This document shows positions 53,434 through 62,729 of a stretch of 64,000 nt of DNA, piece after piece. The position numbers were made by a program, and so were the translations under genes. Numbering within the stretch: position 1 is the stretch's first letter; the number at the start of each line of letters is the position of its first letter. This stretch comes from JAWLHJ01 sp039587535 (GTDB taxonomy: Bacteria; Gemmatimonadota; Gemmatimonadetes; Longimicrobiales; Gaopeijiaceae): positions 1-64,000 of the forward strand of contig JBDHIF010000004.1 of assembly GCA_039587535.1 (NCBI GenBank), read 5' to 3'. The notes beneath the pieces are model-generated. The model was given only the letters and a program-made list of their open reading frames with translations. It did no database searches and had not been told where the DNA came from.

Positions 53434-54096
53434 GTGTCGAACCCCTTCTGGGATCAACCGGAAACGGTGGAGCGGTTCGCCGAGCGTGCGCCCGACCACA
53501 GGCTGACCCGGCTGGTCGAAAACGTGGCGACTCCTGCCGACTGTCGCGTCCTGGACCTCGGATGCGCCGGAGGCCGCAACACCGTGATGCTCGCCGAGGG
53601 TGGCTTCGACGTGTGGGCGAGGGACGCGTCCCTTCCCATGGTGGAACGCACCCGCGCAGCTGTCCGAGAGCTCCTCGGGGCCGAAGAGGCCGAGCGGCGC
53701 GTGCGGGTTGGGCGCATGGATGACCTGACCGCGTCTGCAGACGAAGCGTTCGATCTGGTGGTCGCGCTAGGCCTGTACCAGAACGCCGAGAGCCTGGAGG
53801 AGTGGGAAGGCGCTCTGGACGAGACTGCGCGAGTGCTGGCACCCGGCGGCCGCGTGCTGGTGGCGCACTTCACCCCCGAGGTGGATCTCACGGGCGAGGG
53901 CACCCGACCCGTGCCCGGACAGCCCCATGTCTACGAGGGCCTGCCCGGCGGCCGGGCCGTCCTGGTGGATGCGGCCGCATTGGATGCGGCCATGGCGCGG
54001 CGGGGCCTCGAGCCGGAGAAGCCCAGCGAGACCGTGCGCGTGGAGACCGAGCGGGGAAAGCGGGTCACGGTGAACGCGCTGTACCGGAAGGACTGA
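53434..54096 (+). CDS. SAM-dependent methyltransferase (class I)
   Basis: 220 residues from GTG 53434. SAM-binding motif I CRVLDLGCAGGRNTVMLAEG is complete; motif II acidic residue in FDVWARDASLPMVER; motif IV region DEAFDLVVALGLYQNAESLE; post-motif ARVLAPGGRVLVAHFTPE. The substrate is unknown. N-terminus NPFWDQPETVERFAERAPD is typical of small-molecule methyltransferases. Confidence 0.85.
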   Translation: MSNPFWDQPETVERFAERAPDHRLTRLVENVATPADCRVLDLGCAGGRNTVMLAEGGFDVWARDASLPMVERTRAAVRELLGAEEAERRVRVGRMDDLTASADEAFDLVVALGLYQNAESLEEWEGALDETARVLAPGGRVLVAHFTPEVDLTGEGTRPVPGQPHVYEGLPGGRAVLVDAAALDAAMARRGLEPEKPSETVRVETERGKRVTVNALYRKD

Positions 54097-54120
54097 GGGT
54101 CGAACGAAGGTGGCCGGGCG

Positions 54121-54447
54121 TCAGCGCTTCGCCGCCCGCGCCACCGAGATCGCCTTCCCTACCCATGTCTCCAGGAGCTCCACGTCCTCGATGACGTCTC
54201 CGGGCACCTCGTAGTACTTCATGGCCCGGCCGTCGTCGTACGGACGGAACGGCTCACAACCCCGGGCCTCGAAGTCGGCCAGGTTCTCCTCGCCCACCTT
54301 GAAGTAGATGACGTTGTCCGCGGCCAGGGCGAAGAAGAGACCCTCGGCATAAATGCCGAGCCCCCCGAACATCTTTCGCGTGGTGACCGGCTTCACCCGG
54401 CCGAGCTGTTCCTCGACGTAGGCGCGGAAGGCGTCTGTGACGGGCAT
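54121..54447 (-). CDS. TfoX/Sxy N-terminal domain protein
   Basis: 108 residues comprising only the TfoX_N domain: RKMFGGLGIYAEGLFFALAA, VIYFKVGEENLADFEARG and MKYYEVPGDVIEDVELLETW. In gamma-proteobacteria full-length TfoX/Sxy activates competence genes; the short single-domain form is widespread and its role is unknown. It is followed by the amidase gene on the same strand after 35 bases in the other direction of the map, so it may be first after its own promoter or the second gene of that transcript. Confidence 0.85.
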   Translation of the reverse strand: MPVTDAFRAYVEEQLGRVKPVTTRKMFGGLGIYAEGLFFALAADNVIYFKVGEENLADFEARGCEPFRPYDDGRAMKYYEVPGDVIEDVELLETWVGKAISVARAAKR

Positions 54448-54481
54448 GGGAATCTCCGGCGTCGGGGCTGGGAGGAATGGC

Positions 54482-56074
54482 CTACCGCCCGATCGCCCGC
54501 TCCGGCGGAACCCGCGCCTGGGAGGCCTGCTCGTAGTCGTACGCCAGCCCGAGAAGCAGAGCCTCGGTCCACGCCGTCCCGACGAACGACATGCCCACGG
54601 GCAGCCCGTCCACGAGCCCCATGGGGACGGAGATGAGCGGATATCCGGCCACTGCGGCCGTCACCGTGAGCGAAGGTGGGCGGGTGCCGCGGGGGGCGTC
54701 GGGGATGGGCCCCGGACCCTCGGTGCCATCCGGCTGGATGATGCCGGCCGGGCCGCCCGTAGGCGTAACGAGTGCGGCCACGCCGTACTCGGCGAGTATC
54801 CGGTCGATGCCTTCCTCGCGGGTCATGCGCCGTCCTCGGGTCAGCGCCTCCACGTAGCCAGGATTCCCGCGCCCGCCCTCGGTCGCCTCCGAGTCTTCCC
54901 AGAGATCCATGGTGTGCATGCTCTCCCTGGCGTCGTTGCTGCTGAACTCGATGAGGTCCGCCAGGGTCCGCACCGGCACGGTCTCCGGCGAGCCGGCCAG
55001 ATAGTCGTTCAGGTCCACCTTGAAGTCGTGGAGCAGCACCGTGCGCATCTCCGGTCGGACGTCCACCAGCTCGTCCGGCGGGATCTCGACCAGCTCGGCG
55101 CCCTGTGCCGCCAACACCTCGAGTGCCGCATCGAAGAGCGGGCCGACCGTCTCTGCATTACCTCCCGTGGGGCGGATCAGGCCGACGCGGACGTCCTGCA
55201 GGGCCTCGGCGTCCAATGCCGCCACGTAGTCCTGCCGGTTCGCGTCCGCGTCCTCGGACCACGGGTCCCGGGGGTCCGTGCCCGCCAGCACATCCAGCAT
55301 CATGGCGACGTCACGCACGGTACGCGCCATGGGGCCGGAGGAGTCCTGGTTCAGGCTGATGGGTACGACGCCGCGCCGTGAGATGAGGGCGATGGTGGGC
55401 TTCATGCCCACCACGCCATTCACCGACGACGGGCCGACGATCGAGCCACCCGTCTCGGTGCCGATGGTCGCCGCGGCGAAGCTCATGGCGGTGGATATTC
55501 CGGAGCCGTTGCTCGATCCCGCCGCAGAGCGCGTGACATCGTACGGATTGTGAGTGCTGCCTCCAAGGGTGCTGCCGTTCAGCGAGGCGGAGTTCCGGAA
55601 GCCGGCGAACTGCGACGTATTGGCCTTCCCGAGGATGACGGCGCCGGCGGCCCGGAGCCGCCGGGTCACTTCCGCGTCCTCGGCAGGGAAGTTCTCCTCG
55701 AGCGCCCATGAGCCGGCGGTCGTCGGCATCCCGACGAAATCGTGGTTGTCTTTCAGAAGGATGGGCACGCCGTCCAGAGGGCCTAGTGCCTCTCCCGCGG
55801 CGCGGCGCGCGTCAGACGCGGCAGCTTGCTCCAGGGCGTCCGGCGCCACCGCAATGACGCCGTTCAACGGGCCGTCCAACGCTTCGATCCGGGCGATGTA
55901 CGCTTCGGTGATCTCCACGGACGTGGTCCGGCCCGCATCCAGATCCACCGAGATCTGGGAGAGCGGCACCTCCACCACCGAGTAGCCTTCGACGGGCGCC
56001 TCCGGCTCGCCGCAGGCGGCGAGCGCGAGAGGCAGGATGAGCGCGACGTGAGCCCACGGGCGGCGTGACAGCAT
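54482..56074 (-). CDS. Amidase-signature family lipoprotein
   Basis: 530 residues from ATG 56074, which has GGGGA 6 bases upstream. Lipobox signal peptide (LILPLALAACGEP). The Ser-cisSer-Lys triad is visible: Lys in GVPILLKDNHDFVGMPTT, cis-Ser in RSAAGSSNGSGISTAM, nucleophile Ser in GTETGGSIVGPSSVNGVVG. It hydrolyses an amide outside the cytoplasm; glutamyl-tRNA amidotransferase activity is unlikely because of the signal peptide and lack of GatB/GatC. Substrate unknown. Confidence 0.9.
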   Translation of the reverse strand: MLSRRPWAHVALILPLALAACGEPEAPVEGYSVVEVPLSQISVDLDAGRTTSVEITEAYIARIEALDGPLNGVIAVAPDALEQAAASDARRAAGEALGPLDGVPILLKDNHDFVGMPTTAGSWALEENFPAEDAEVTRRLRAAGAVILGKANTSQFAGFRNSASLNGSTLGGSTHNPYDVTRSAAGSSNGSGISTAMSFAAATIGTETGGSIVGPSSVNGVVGMKPTIALISRRGVVPISLNQDSSGPMARTVRDVAMMLDVLAGTDPRDPWSEDADANRQDYVAALDAEALQDVRVGLIRPTGGNAETVGPLFDAALEVLAAQGAELVEIPPDELVDVRPEMRTVLLHDFKVDLNDYLAGSPETVPVRTLADLIEFSSNDARESMHTMDLWEDSEATEGGRGNPGYVEALTRGRRMTREEGIDRILAEYGVAALVTPTGGPAGIIQPDGTEGPGPIPDAPRGTRPPSLTVTAAVAGYPLISVPMGLVDGLPVGMSFVGTAWTEALLLGLAYDYEQASQARVPPERAIGR

Positions 56075-56226
56075 GACATCCCCTTGGTACGAGAACCGAA
56101 CGACCTTCCATAGGACGCCGGACGGGGCCCGGCCGCAAGCCGCCCGCGGTCGGGTTGCCTCGCCCGCCGAGTCCCGGCCACCTTCCAAGTAGACGGAACT
56201 CCGCGAATCCCCACCGCCCGCAGGCC

Positions 56227-56697
56227 ATGAGACTTCTGCTGGTCCGCCACGCCATCGCTGAAGACGGAATCGACGATGACGCCCGTCCCGTGTCGAGCAA
56301 GGGACGGCGGCGCTTCAAGAAGGTCGTGGGGGCGCTCGACCGCCTCGACGTGAAGCTCGACCACATCGTCCACAGCCCGAAGCTGCGAGCCCTCCAGACG
56401 GCCGAGCTCATGACTCCGCTCCTCCGGGACGGAGGGACCACCTGGGTCCTCGACCTCCTGGCCGACCTACCGGGCGCAGACCTGTTCCAGGCGCTGGAGG
56501 CATTTGACGGCGACGTGGCCCTCGTCGGTCACCAACCGTACCTGGGCCGGCTTCTCGCCTGGCTGGTCACGGGACGGCCCGCCGCGGAGACCGCCTTCGA
56601 GCTCAGGAAGGGCGCGGTGGCCGTGCTGGACGGCAACCCCCGGCCCGGGGAGGTGACCCTCACCATGCTGCTTCCCCCGAAGGTGGCGCGCATCTGA
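56227..56697 (+). CDS. sixA: SixA-like phosphohistidine phosphatase
   Basis: 156 residues from ATG 56227. Histidine-phosphatase superfamily: MRLLLVRHAIAEDG contains the RH motif (catalytic His8), then SSKGRRRFKKV, HSPKLRALQTAELM, and the second His in GDVALVGHQPYLGRLLAWL. SixA removes phosphate from phosphohistidine proteins, for example the nitrogen PTS in E. coli. Its stop overlaps the CHAD gene start by four bases. Confidence 0.88.
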   Translation: MRLLLVRHAIAEDGIDDDARPVSSKGRRRFKKVVGALDRLDVKLDHIVHSPKLRALQTAELMTPLLRDGGTTWVLDLLADLPGADLFQALEAFDGDVALVGHQPYLGRLLAWLVTGRPAAETAFELRKGAVAVLDGNPRPGEVTLTMLLPPKVARI

Positions 56698-57476
56698 AAT
56701 CCTTCGAGGAGGGCGCGGATCGGCTCGACGCCGCCGCGACGGTAATCCGGGGCCGAGACGACCCCGAGGGCGTGCACGACGTCAGGGTCGCCTGCCGCCG
56801 CCTCCGCGTAGGGTTGGATATCGCGGGATTCCTCGTTCTCGGTGACGACCTGCGCCGGTTGTCGAAGGGTCTGGGACCACTGAGGGACCTGGACGTGCTC
56901 CTGGAGACCAAAGGAATTCCCGTGGGACTCCGGAGGTGGGCCCAACCTCGCCGGAGCGAGCTTCGATCCGAGGCCATCGCACTGGTGAACGACGTCGGCT
57001 TCCAAGGGATGATCAGGGCGCTTCGGACTCTGCCCTCGCCGAGCGCCAAGGACGCCAAGCGCGCGCTTCCCGGCTACGAGCGCAGGGTCATGAAGGCGGC
57101 CCGCCGGATCGAAGGCGTCGACTTCCCAACGGTGCGAGACGGATCCGCGCCTCTGGACCTCGCCGAGCTGTTGAAGGCACCCGCCGTGACACTGGGCCAC
57201 GCGCTCCGGCGGCGGCTTCGGAAACTTCGTTTCGCCCGCGAGTGGGCCGGACGCGGTACCCGCGAGCTGGTGAAGGCCCAGGACGGGTTCGGCGTGCTCT
57301 CGGACCAGACGCTGCTCGCGCGCTGCGCCCTGCTGTGGAAGGCGGACGGGGGAGAGGTGCCCAGCGGGTTTCAGGCGAGCGTTCGGCGTAAGATGATGGA
57401 AGCGTTGGGCCCCGCCCGGGACCGCTGGCGCGAAGTGGAAGCGACGGTGCTGGGCAAAGGGCAGCCAGGAGACTGA
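56694..57476 (+). CDS. CHAD-domain protein, probable CTG start
   Basis: 260 residues if it starts at CTG 56694, which overlaps the sixA stop as CTGA and has AAGGTGG about 8 bases upstream. GTG 56772 would cut into the conserved start. CHAD domain: VHDVRVACRRLRVGLDIAGF, GLGPLRDLDVLLE, YERRVMKAARRIEGVD. CHAD is an all-helical domain with conserved His/Arg/Lys that binds inorganic polyphosphate. The tight sixA-CHAD link is seen in other bacteria and suggests phosphate or polyphosphate signalling. Confidence 0.8.
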   Translation: MKSFEEGADRLDAAATVIRGRDDPEGVHDVRVACRRLRVGLDIAGFLVLGDDLRRLSKGLGPLRDLDVLLETKGIPVGLRRWAQPRRSELRSEAIALVNDVGFQGMIRALRTLPSPSAKDAKRALPGYERRVMKAARRIEGVDFPTVRDGSAPLDLAELLKAPAVTLGHALRRRLRKLRFAREWAGRGTRELVKAQDGFGVLSDQTLLARCALLWKADGGEVPSGFQASVRRKMMEALGPARDRWREVEATVLGKGQPGD

Positions 57477-57581
57477 GCGCCGGCTCTCTGCACTCGGCTC
57501 CGGTGTACGCGGAGCCGCAGATCCCTAGATTTCATGTACGAATTCAAGCATCGCGCGCAAAGACCCATCAAGGAGCCATTC

Positions 57582-58076
57582 ATGGACCAGAGCGTCCAGG
57601 ACGCAGTCAACGAGCAAATCGGCAAGGAGCTGTATGCGGCGTACCTTTACCTCGCCATGTCCGCCCACTTCGACCGAAAGAGCCTCCTCGGCTTCGCCCG
57701 GTGGATGCGCCTCCAGGCCGAGGAGGAAATGAGCCACGCCATGCGCCTGTTCGACTACATGAACAGGCGCGGCGCCGTGGTGGACTTCCCTGGAGTGGAC
57801 GCGCCGCCGGCCGACTTCGGTGACCCGCTGTCCCTCTTCGAGACGGCGCTGGAGCACGAGAAGAAGGTTTCAGAGCTCATCCACCAGCTTTACGACCTCG
57901 CCGTCTCCAAGCACGACCACGCCACGCAGCTCGAGCTCCAGTGGTTCGTCACGGAGCAGGTCGAGGAGGAGGATTCGGTGGGCACCATCGTGGACCAGCT
58001 GAGGATGGCCGGTGATAACGAGGCGGCCATTTTCATGCTGGACCGCGAGATGGCGGATCGTTCCGCCACCGAGTAG
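57582..58076 (+). CDS. ftnA: Ferritin (FtnA type)
   Basis: 164 residues from ATG 57582, with AAGGAG 8 bases upstream; the upstream in-frame ATG is unsupported. Four-helix ferritin with ferroxidase ligands in NEQIGKELYAAYLYLAMSAH, MRLQAEEEMSHAMRLFDYMN and WFVTEQVEEEDSVGTIVDQL. Stores iron as a 24-mer in the cytoplasm. No haem-binding Met of bacterioferritin. A hairpin follows the gene. Confidence 0.93.
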   Translation: MDQSVQDAVNEQIGKELYAAYLYLAMSAHFDRKSLLGFARWMRLQAEEEMSHAMRLFDYMNRRGAVVDFPGVDAPPADFGDPLSLFETALEHEKKVSELIHQLYDLAVSKHDHATQLELQWFVTEQVEEEDSVGTIVDQLRMAGDNEAAIFMLDREMADRSATE

Positions 58077-58083
58077 CGGCGCA

Positions 58084-58110
58084 GGCGGGTCGCGGTAAGC
58101 CGCGCCCGCC
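58084..58110. terminator. GC-rich hairpin after ferritin
   Basis: GGCGGG-t-CGCGG-taag-CCGCG-c-CCGCC between convergent genes. It lacks a clear T run, so it is a weak or Rho-assisted terminator candidate. Confidence 0.45.
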
Positions 58111-58182
58111 ACTGGCCGGGGAGCCCGTCCGGCGCGCACGCGCCGGTCGGGCTGCGGCGTATATCAAGGGTACGCTGTCGCG

Positions 58183-59274
58183 TCACCGATGGGGGTGGCG
58201 GTGCCCCTGCTGACCTCCAGCGTGTGCTTCCCGCATGTGCTCGCGGAGCAGGTCCTGCCCGAAGTCCCCGTCGAAGTCCCGCCACACCGAGTGGATGTGG
58301 TTGGCATCGTTTTGGGTGTTGTCGTACTCGATCAGGAAGGTGGGCCCCTGTACCCGGTAGTAGTGCGGGGCGCCCCGCTCGACGGACCCGGCCCAAGCGA
58401 ACGTGACCGCGTCCATCCCCGCCGCGCGCAATCGCTCCACGCGCTGAAGGGCGACGTCGTCCGCCATGTGCGAGACGTAGGCGTCGATGAGCTCCATGAG
58501 GAGGGCCCGCTGCCGCTCGTCGAGCTGGTCGGCACGAATGCCGACCGGGGAGAGCGGAGCGATCTCGAGCTCGGCTCCGGTGACGATGTCTCGCGGCACG
58601 ATGTCATCGATGACGGCAGACGCGCGCTGACCGTCGTCGAGCGCCGTGACCAACGCCCGGGCGGCATCCTCTTCCCGCGCGAGGGGTCGGAGGCCTCGGT
58701 TCGGGCCCTCACGGACCTCGGCGGGATTGGCTCCGAGGAATGCGGGCGAGCTCGCCACGCCCGATCCCTCGACGATGGTGAAGTGGAGCGAGAGGTGGTG
58801 TCCCTCGAAACGCCAGCCCCAGGTTCCCGAGCTCGACGGCGGCCCGAAGACGGAGACGAAGTACTCGTCCGGGTCACGAGCCAAGCGCCTACCTCCGCCC
58901 TCGATGTCCCGGAGGATCCCCTCCAGCTGGATGATCTGTTGCGTGGTGAGGAGGCCCCGGGCGCTCAACCCGGCGCGCAGCAGGGCTTCGGCCCGATCAC
59001 GTTGATCGGCGGTCATGTCCCGAAGACGCAAGCCGCTCCTCGGGTACGATTCCGGCGGGATGAAGTGGAAGCGCAAGCGCTCGTCAGAAGCAAAGTCGAA
59101 CGCGGCCTCGTCCCTTCGATCCGCGGGGAGCGATGCGAGAAACGCGGACGCAGCTTCCGCCATCTGGGTGACGTCGCGCGCAGAATCGAGCTGGGCTGCG
59201 GGCGCCGAGATCGCCACCAAGCTGAGGGCCGCGAGAAAGGTGACTTCGGGCCGTCCGGTGAGCATGCGCTTCAT
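58183..59274 (-). CDS. DUF3500-family secreted protein
   Basis: 363 residues with a signal peptide (VTFLAALSLVAISAPAAQL). DUF3500 features: LRFHFIPPESYPRSGLRLRD, GTWGWRFEGHHLSLHFTIVE, GPTFLIEYDNTQNDANHIHS and WRDFDGDFGQDLLREHMREA. The C-terminus is His-rich (HAGGQQGHRHPHR) and could bind metal. The family is widespread in marine bacteria; function is unknown. Confidence 0.88.
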   Translation of the reverse strand: MKRMLTGRPEVTFLAALSLVAISAPAAQLDSARDVTQMAEAASAFLASLPADRRDEAAFDFASDERLRFHFIPPESYPRSGLRLRDMTADQRDRAEALLRAGLSARGLLTTQQIIQLEGILRDIEGGGRRLARDPDEYFVSVFGPPSSSGTWGWRFEGHHLSLHFTIVEGSGVASSPAFLGANPAEVREGPNRGLRPLAREEDAARALVTALDDGQRASAVIDDIVPRDIVTGAELEIAPLSPVGIRADQLDERQRALLMELIDAYVSHMADDVALQRVERLRAAGMDAVTFAWAGSVERGAPHYYRVQGPTFLIEYDNTQNDANHIHSVWRDFDGDFGQDLLREHMREAHAGGQQGHRHPHR

Positions 59275-59536
59275 GGGGTAGATCCCTCCCTTGAGGGTCG
59301 AGCGTGCACCGCGTTCCCGGCCGCCCCGGGAGCGCGCAACGTCACCATGCCAGAGAAGTCAGTCTCCGGCAAGCAGTCCGCGGCAAAGAGGGGGGCCAGG
59401 CCGCGTGTCATGTCCTCCGAGCACGTCCCCGGGGGCAGCTGCGATGACCCGCAGAACGCCTTCGCCCGTGTCACATCTGCGCCCCCGGATTCGTCTTCCC
59501 CATACCTGCCGACGCTCCTTATCGAACTCGACCATC

Positions 59537-60013
59537 ATGCGCCTCACCCCGAAGCTCCTCGCCACCGGCCGGATCCTCATCCTCGGACTTCTGGCCACCT
59601 CCCTCTACGGCTGTGACGCAGTGGGTCCGGAGTTGAGCGATCTGGAACGCGCCCGCGCCCGCTGGGAGAGCCGTGGGCTCTCGGACTACACCTACGCCAT
59701 ACGTCGACTCTGCTTCTGCAGCTACGTCGGGCCCGTCCGCGTCACGGTAGAGAACGGCGCGGTCGTATCCCTGACCCCCGTCGGCGGGGAGGAGCCACCT
59801 TTCGAGCTGACCGCAGAGCTCTTTCCCGGCGTAGAAGGGCTGTTCGACATCCTCCAGGAAGCCGTAGGGCGGGATGCCCACAGCATCACGGTCACCTACG
59901 ATCCCGAGACCGGAGTGCCGTTGGAGTTCTTCATTGACTACGACGAGTTCATCGCGGACGAGGAGCTGGGGATGGAGGTGACGGAGTCGGTGACCCCGCT
60001 CGAAGCAGCGTAG
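59537..60013 (+). CDS. DUF6174-like lipoprotein
   Basis: 158 residues from ATG 59537. Signal peptide with lipobox (ILGLLATSLYGCD). The mature part matches small exported DUF6174 proteins: LERARARWESRGLSDYTYAI, RLCFCSYVGPVRVTVENGAV, and SITVTYDPETGVPLEFFIDY near the end. The CFC pair is conserved in the family. No known function. Divergent from the DUF3500 gene. Confidence 0.75.
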   Translation: MRLTPKLLATGRILILGLLATSLYGCDAVGPELSDLERARARWESRGLSDYTYAIRRLCFCSYVGPVRVTVENGAVVSLTPVGGEEPPFELTAELFPGVEGLFDILQEAVGRDAHSITVTYDPETGVPLEFFIDYDEFIADEELGMEVTESVTPLEAA

Positions 60014-60112
60014 CCGCAGGGATCCGCGGAGGACCAGCCGACCGCGAGATGGAACCCAGAGCGGCCTACGGTGGTTGTGTCTCACGACCTCCCTACGACC
60101 AGGAGTCGCACC

Positions 60113-61483
60113 GTGTGCCCCGCCTCCGACCCGTCCGGCAACAAGCCACATCACGCATCGCACGACGCCGAGGGAGCCGCCGAGACCGGTGGGCCAGCGG
60201 CACCCCGGCACCGGCAGGGTTCGCTTCTTGACCGTTACCGCCAGGTACGACAGCGCAGCCGCTACCTGACCCGGAGTCTCGCGCCGGAGGACCAGGTGGT
60301 GCAGTCGATGGAGGACGTGAGCCCCACCAAGTGGCATCTCGCTCATGCCACCTGGTTCTTCGAGACCTTCCTGCTCCAGCCCCATCTCGAAGCGTACCGA
60401 CTGCACAACGCGGACTACCCGTACCTGTTCAACTCCTACTATGTGCAGGCGGGTGAGCGGCACTGCCGTGCCCGGCGGGGATACCTGTCCAGACCGACGG
60501 TGGCGGAGGTCTGGACCTACAGGGAGGCCGTGGACGAGGCCATGGTGCGGTTGTTGGGTCGGGCGCTGGCTCCCGAGGTGCGCGATCTAGTGGAGCTGGG
60601 TCTCAACCATGAGCAGCAGCACCAGGAGCTCATGCTCACGGACATCAAGCACGTGTTCAGCGTGAACCCCCTGCGACCGGCCTACTTCGAGGTCGAGCCT
60701 GCGGATGTATCCGCCGCGGCCAGCACGGGGGAGAGCGCGGAACCCCTCCGCTGGCTCGAATTCCCGGAAGGCATCCACGACATCGGTTGGACCGGTGAGG
60801 GTTTCTGCTACGACAACGAGCTGCCGAGGCACCGTGCATTGGTGCAGCCTTTCGCCTTGGGCCACCGGTTGGTGACCAACGGCGAGTTTCTGGAATTCAT
60901 GGCCGACGGCGGCTACAAGCGCCCCGAGCTATGGATGTCCGAGGGATGGGCCACGCGCGAAGCGCTGGGCTGGAACGAGCCCTTCTACTGGGAGCGACGT
61001 CACGGTACATGGGAGATCTTCACCCTCAGGGGGATGGAGCGCTTGGATCCCACGGAGCCCGTCAGCCACGTCACCTGGTATGAGGCCGATGCGTTCGCTC
61101 GGTGGGCAGGGGCGCGGCTCCCCACCGAGGAGGAGTGGGAGATAGCGGCTGGCACGGTCGCGATCGAGGGCAACTTCGTGGACTCGGGCCGCTTCCATCC
61201 GGCGGCCCTGGGCGCCGCCGACGCCACATTGGCGGTCGAGCCGCGACAAATGTACGGCGACGTCTGGGAGTGGACCTCGAGCCCATACCGTCCCTACCCG
61301 GGTTACCGGCCAGCGCCCGGCGCTGTGGGCGAGTACAACGGGAAGTTCATGGTCAATCAATTCGTGCTGCGGGGAGGATCGTGCGCAACCTCGAAGAGCC
61401 ACATCCGGCCGACCTACCGGAACTTCTTCCACCCCGACAAAGCCTGGCAGCTCACGGGATTCAGGCTCGCGCGCGACCTGTAG
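60113..61483 (+). CDS. egtB: Ergothioneine biosynthesis sulfoxide synthase
   Basis: 456 residues from GTG 60113, chosen because AGGAG lies about 9 bases upstream. The N-terminal DinB-like domain carries the iron histidines (WHLAHATWFFETFLL; LGLNHEQQHQELMLTDI). The C-terminal FGE-sulfatase/C-type-lectin domain contains GDVWEWTSSPYRPYPGY and FVLRGGSCATSKSHIRPTYR. EgtB joins gamma-glutamylcysteine or cysteine to trimethylhistidine with O2. The usual neighbour EgtD (histidine methyltransferase) is not adjacent. Confidence 0.92.
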   Translation: MCPASDPSGNKPHHASHDAEGAAETGGPAAPRHRQGSLLDRYRQVRQRSRYLTRSLAPEDQVVQSMEDVSPTKWHLAHATWFFETFLLQPHLEAYRLHNADYPYLFNSYYVQAGERHCRARRGYLSRPTVAEVWTYREAVDEAMVRLLGRALAPEVRDLVELGLNHEQQHQELMLTDIKHVFSVNPLRPAYFEVEPADVSAAASTGESAEPLRWLEFPEGIHDIGWTGEGFCYDNELPRHRALVQPFALGHRLVTNGEFLEFMADGGYKRPELWMSEGWATREALGWNEPFYWERRHGTWEIFTLRGMERLDPTEPVSHVTWYEADAFARWAGARLPTEEEWEIAAGTVAIEGNFVDSGRFHPAALGAADATLAVEPRQMYGDVWEWTSSPYRPYPGYRPAPGAVGEYNGKFMVNQFVLRGGSCATSKSHIRPTYRNFFHPDKAWQLTGFRLARDL

Positions 61484-61548
61484 CGACCTGACTTCGGCGC
61501 TATCCGCCATCCGAAGCCCCGCTGGGATCGTGCCTTCTTCCGCGCCCG

Positions 61549-61580
61549 ACCCGGGAACGCCCCATACGGCGTTCCCGGGT
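61549..61580. terminator. Bidirectional hairpin between convergent genes
   Basis: Perfect ACCCGGGAACGCC-CCATAC-GGCGTTCCCGGGT stem, no T run on either side. It separates egtB from the convergent lipoprotein gene. Confidence 0.5.
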
Positions 61581-61594
61581 GAGCACGGTCGCGG

Positions 61595-62449
61595 TCAGTC
61601 GTTGAGCTCCACCTCGATGAAGCCGTCTTCGATCTCGAGCTCGAGCTCCAGAACCTGCCCGGTCTCGTCGAAGTCCCACGCGGTCAGATCCATGACACCA
61701 CCCTGACCATCACCGAACCAGAGATCGGGGCGCACGTCTACCACGAGGTCGCGGTCGCCAAGGCCATCGTCCCCGACCTCGAGAGACGGCGTCAGCCCGA
61801 GCTCGATCTCGATCTCCGCGTCCACGAAGGCGCGGAACTCGACCGGGTCAGCGCCGTCCGCCTGAAATGTGCCGGCCACATAGATGCTCGCCTCGGCGGG
61901 CCAGTCGGGGATCAGCGCGAGAATCTCAGCCCGAAGCGCCTCATACCGCACGAGATCGTCCTCGTCGTCGTCCATGTGCTCGATCTCGAACTCCAGCTCG
62001 TCGTAAACACCTGGAGCGATGCTCGTCTCGAAAGCCTGTACCGGCGAGCCGTCGAGCGGCAGCGCCACGAGCCGGGGCCCGAGCTCGAAGTCGGCACAAG
62101 ATGGACCGTCATCGTCAACTCCGTCATCGACCGATCCGTCGTCGCAGTCGTCGTCGACGGTATCGAGCTCCACCTCGTCCACGATCATGTAGACCTCGTC
62201 GAGGACGAGCGTTCCATTGGCCCCGTCGAGCGTGACCACCCGGAGGGGAGAGCCGGCGGGAGCCGGTGCGAGCAGGTCAGCTGATGTGACTGCATCCCCC
62301 GAGCGGAAGGAGACGGCTACGTTGGCCGGACCGTCGACTCCAAGCCCGTCGTCGCAGGCTGCAAGAGAGGCTGTGGCCATCAGCGCCACGAGAGCCATAC
62401 GGCCGCGCTGCGACCGGGCGGTCGATATCTCTGAATTCCTTTGAGTCAT
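61595..62449 (-). CDS. Hypothetical acidic lipoprotein (DUF4382-like layout)
   Basis: 284 residues from ATG 62449. Lipobox signal peptide (ALVALMATASLAACDDG). The mature protein is extremely acidic (VDEVELDTVDDDCDDGSVDD; IEHMDDDEDDLVRYEALRAE), all beta-strand like, and ends ELEIEDGFIEVELND. Layout resembles DUF4382 exported proteins (an anchored beta-sandwich), but the match is loose. The longer frame to 62977 is rejected because the signal peptide starts at 62449. Confidence 0.6.
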   Translation of the reverse strand: MTQRNSEISTARSQRGRMALVALMATASLAACDDGLGVDGPANVAVSFRSGDAVTSADLLAPAPAGSPLRVVTLDGANGTLVLDEVYMIVDEVELDTVDDDCDDGSVDDGVDDDGPSCADFELGPRLVALPLDGSPVQAFETSIAPGVYDELEFEIEHMDDDEDDLVRYEALRAEILALIPDWPAEASIYVAGTFQADGADPVEFRAFVDAEIEIELGLTPSLEVGDDGLGDRDLVVDVRPDLWFGDGQGGVMDLTAWDFDETGQVLELELEIEDGFIEVELND

Positions 62450-62729
62450 CACGAATCTCCGGGTTTCACGAGCGATCAAGACGAAAGGCCGGTTCGAGTC
62501 CGGGTTCGGAGCCCTAGTCCCGCAAACCCTGTACCACCCACCCTCCCAATGCGTAACCCACTTCCCGCCAAAGGCTTTCACGGGAATTTCCGCGGGACGG
62601 CCGAGCGACCTTTCGGTACATTCCCGCCAACGTGGTGCAATCTTTTCCGTGGAGGCACCTGGCCGGTGCAGCCACTCACCCACCAAGCTGAGCTTGACGC
62701 GCGTCGCCATCCACCGACTTATGCCAAGC

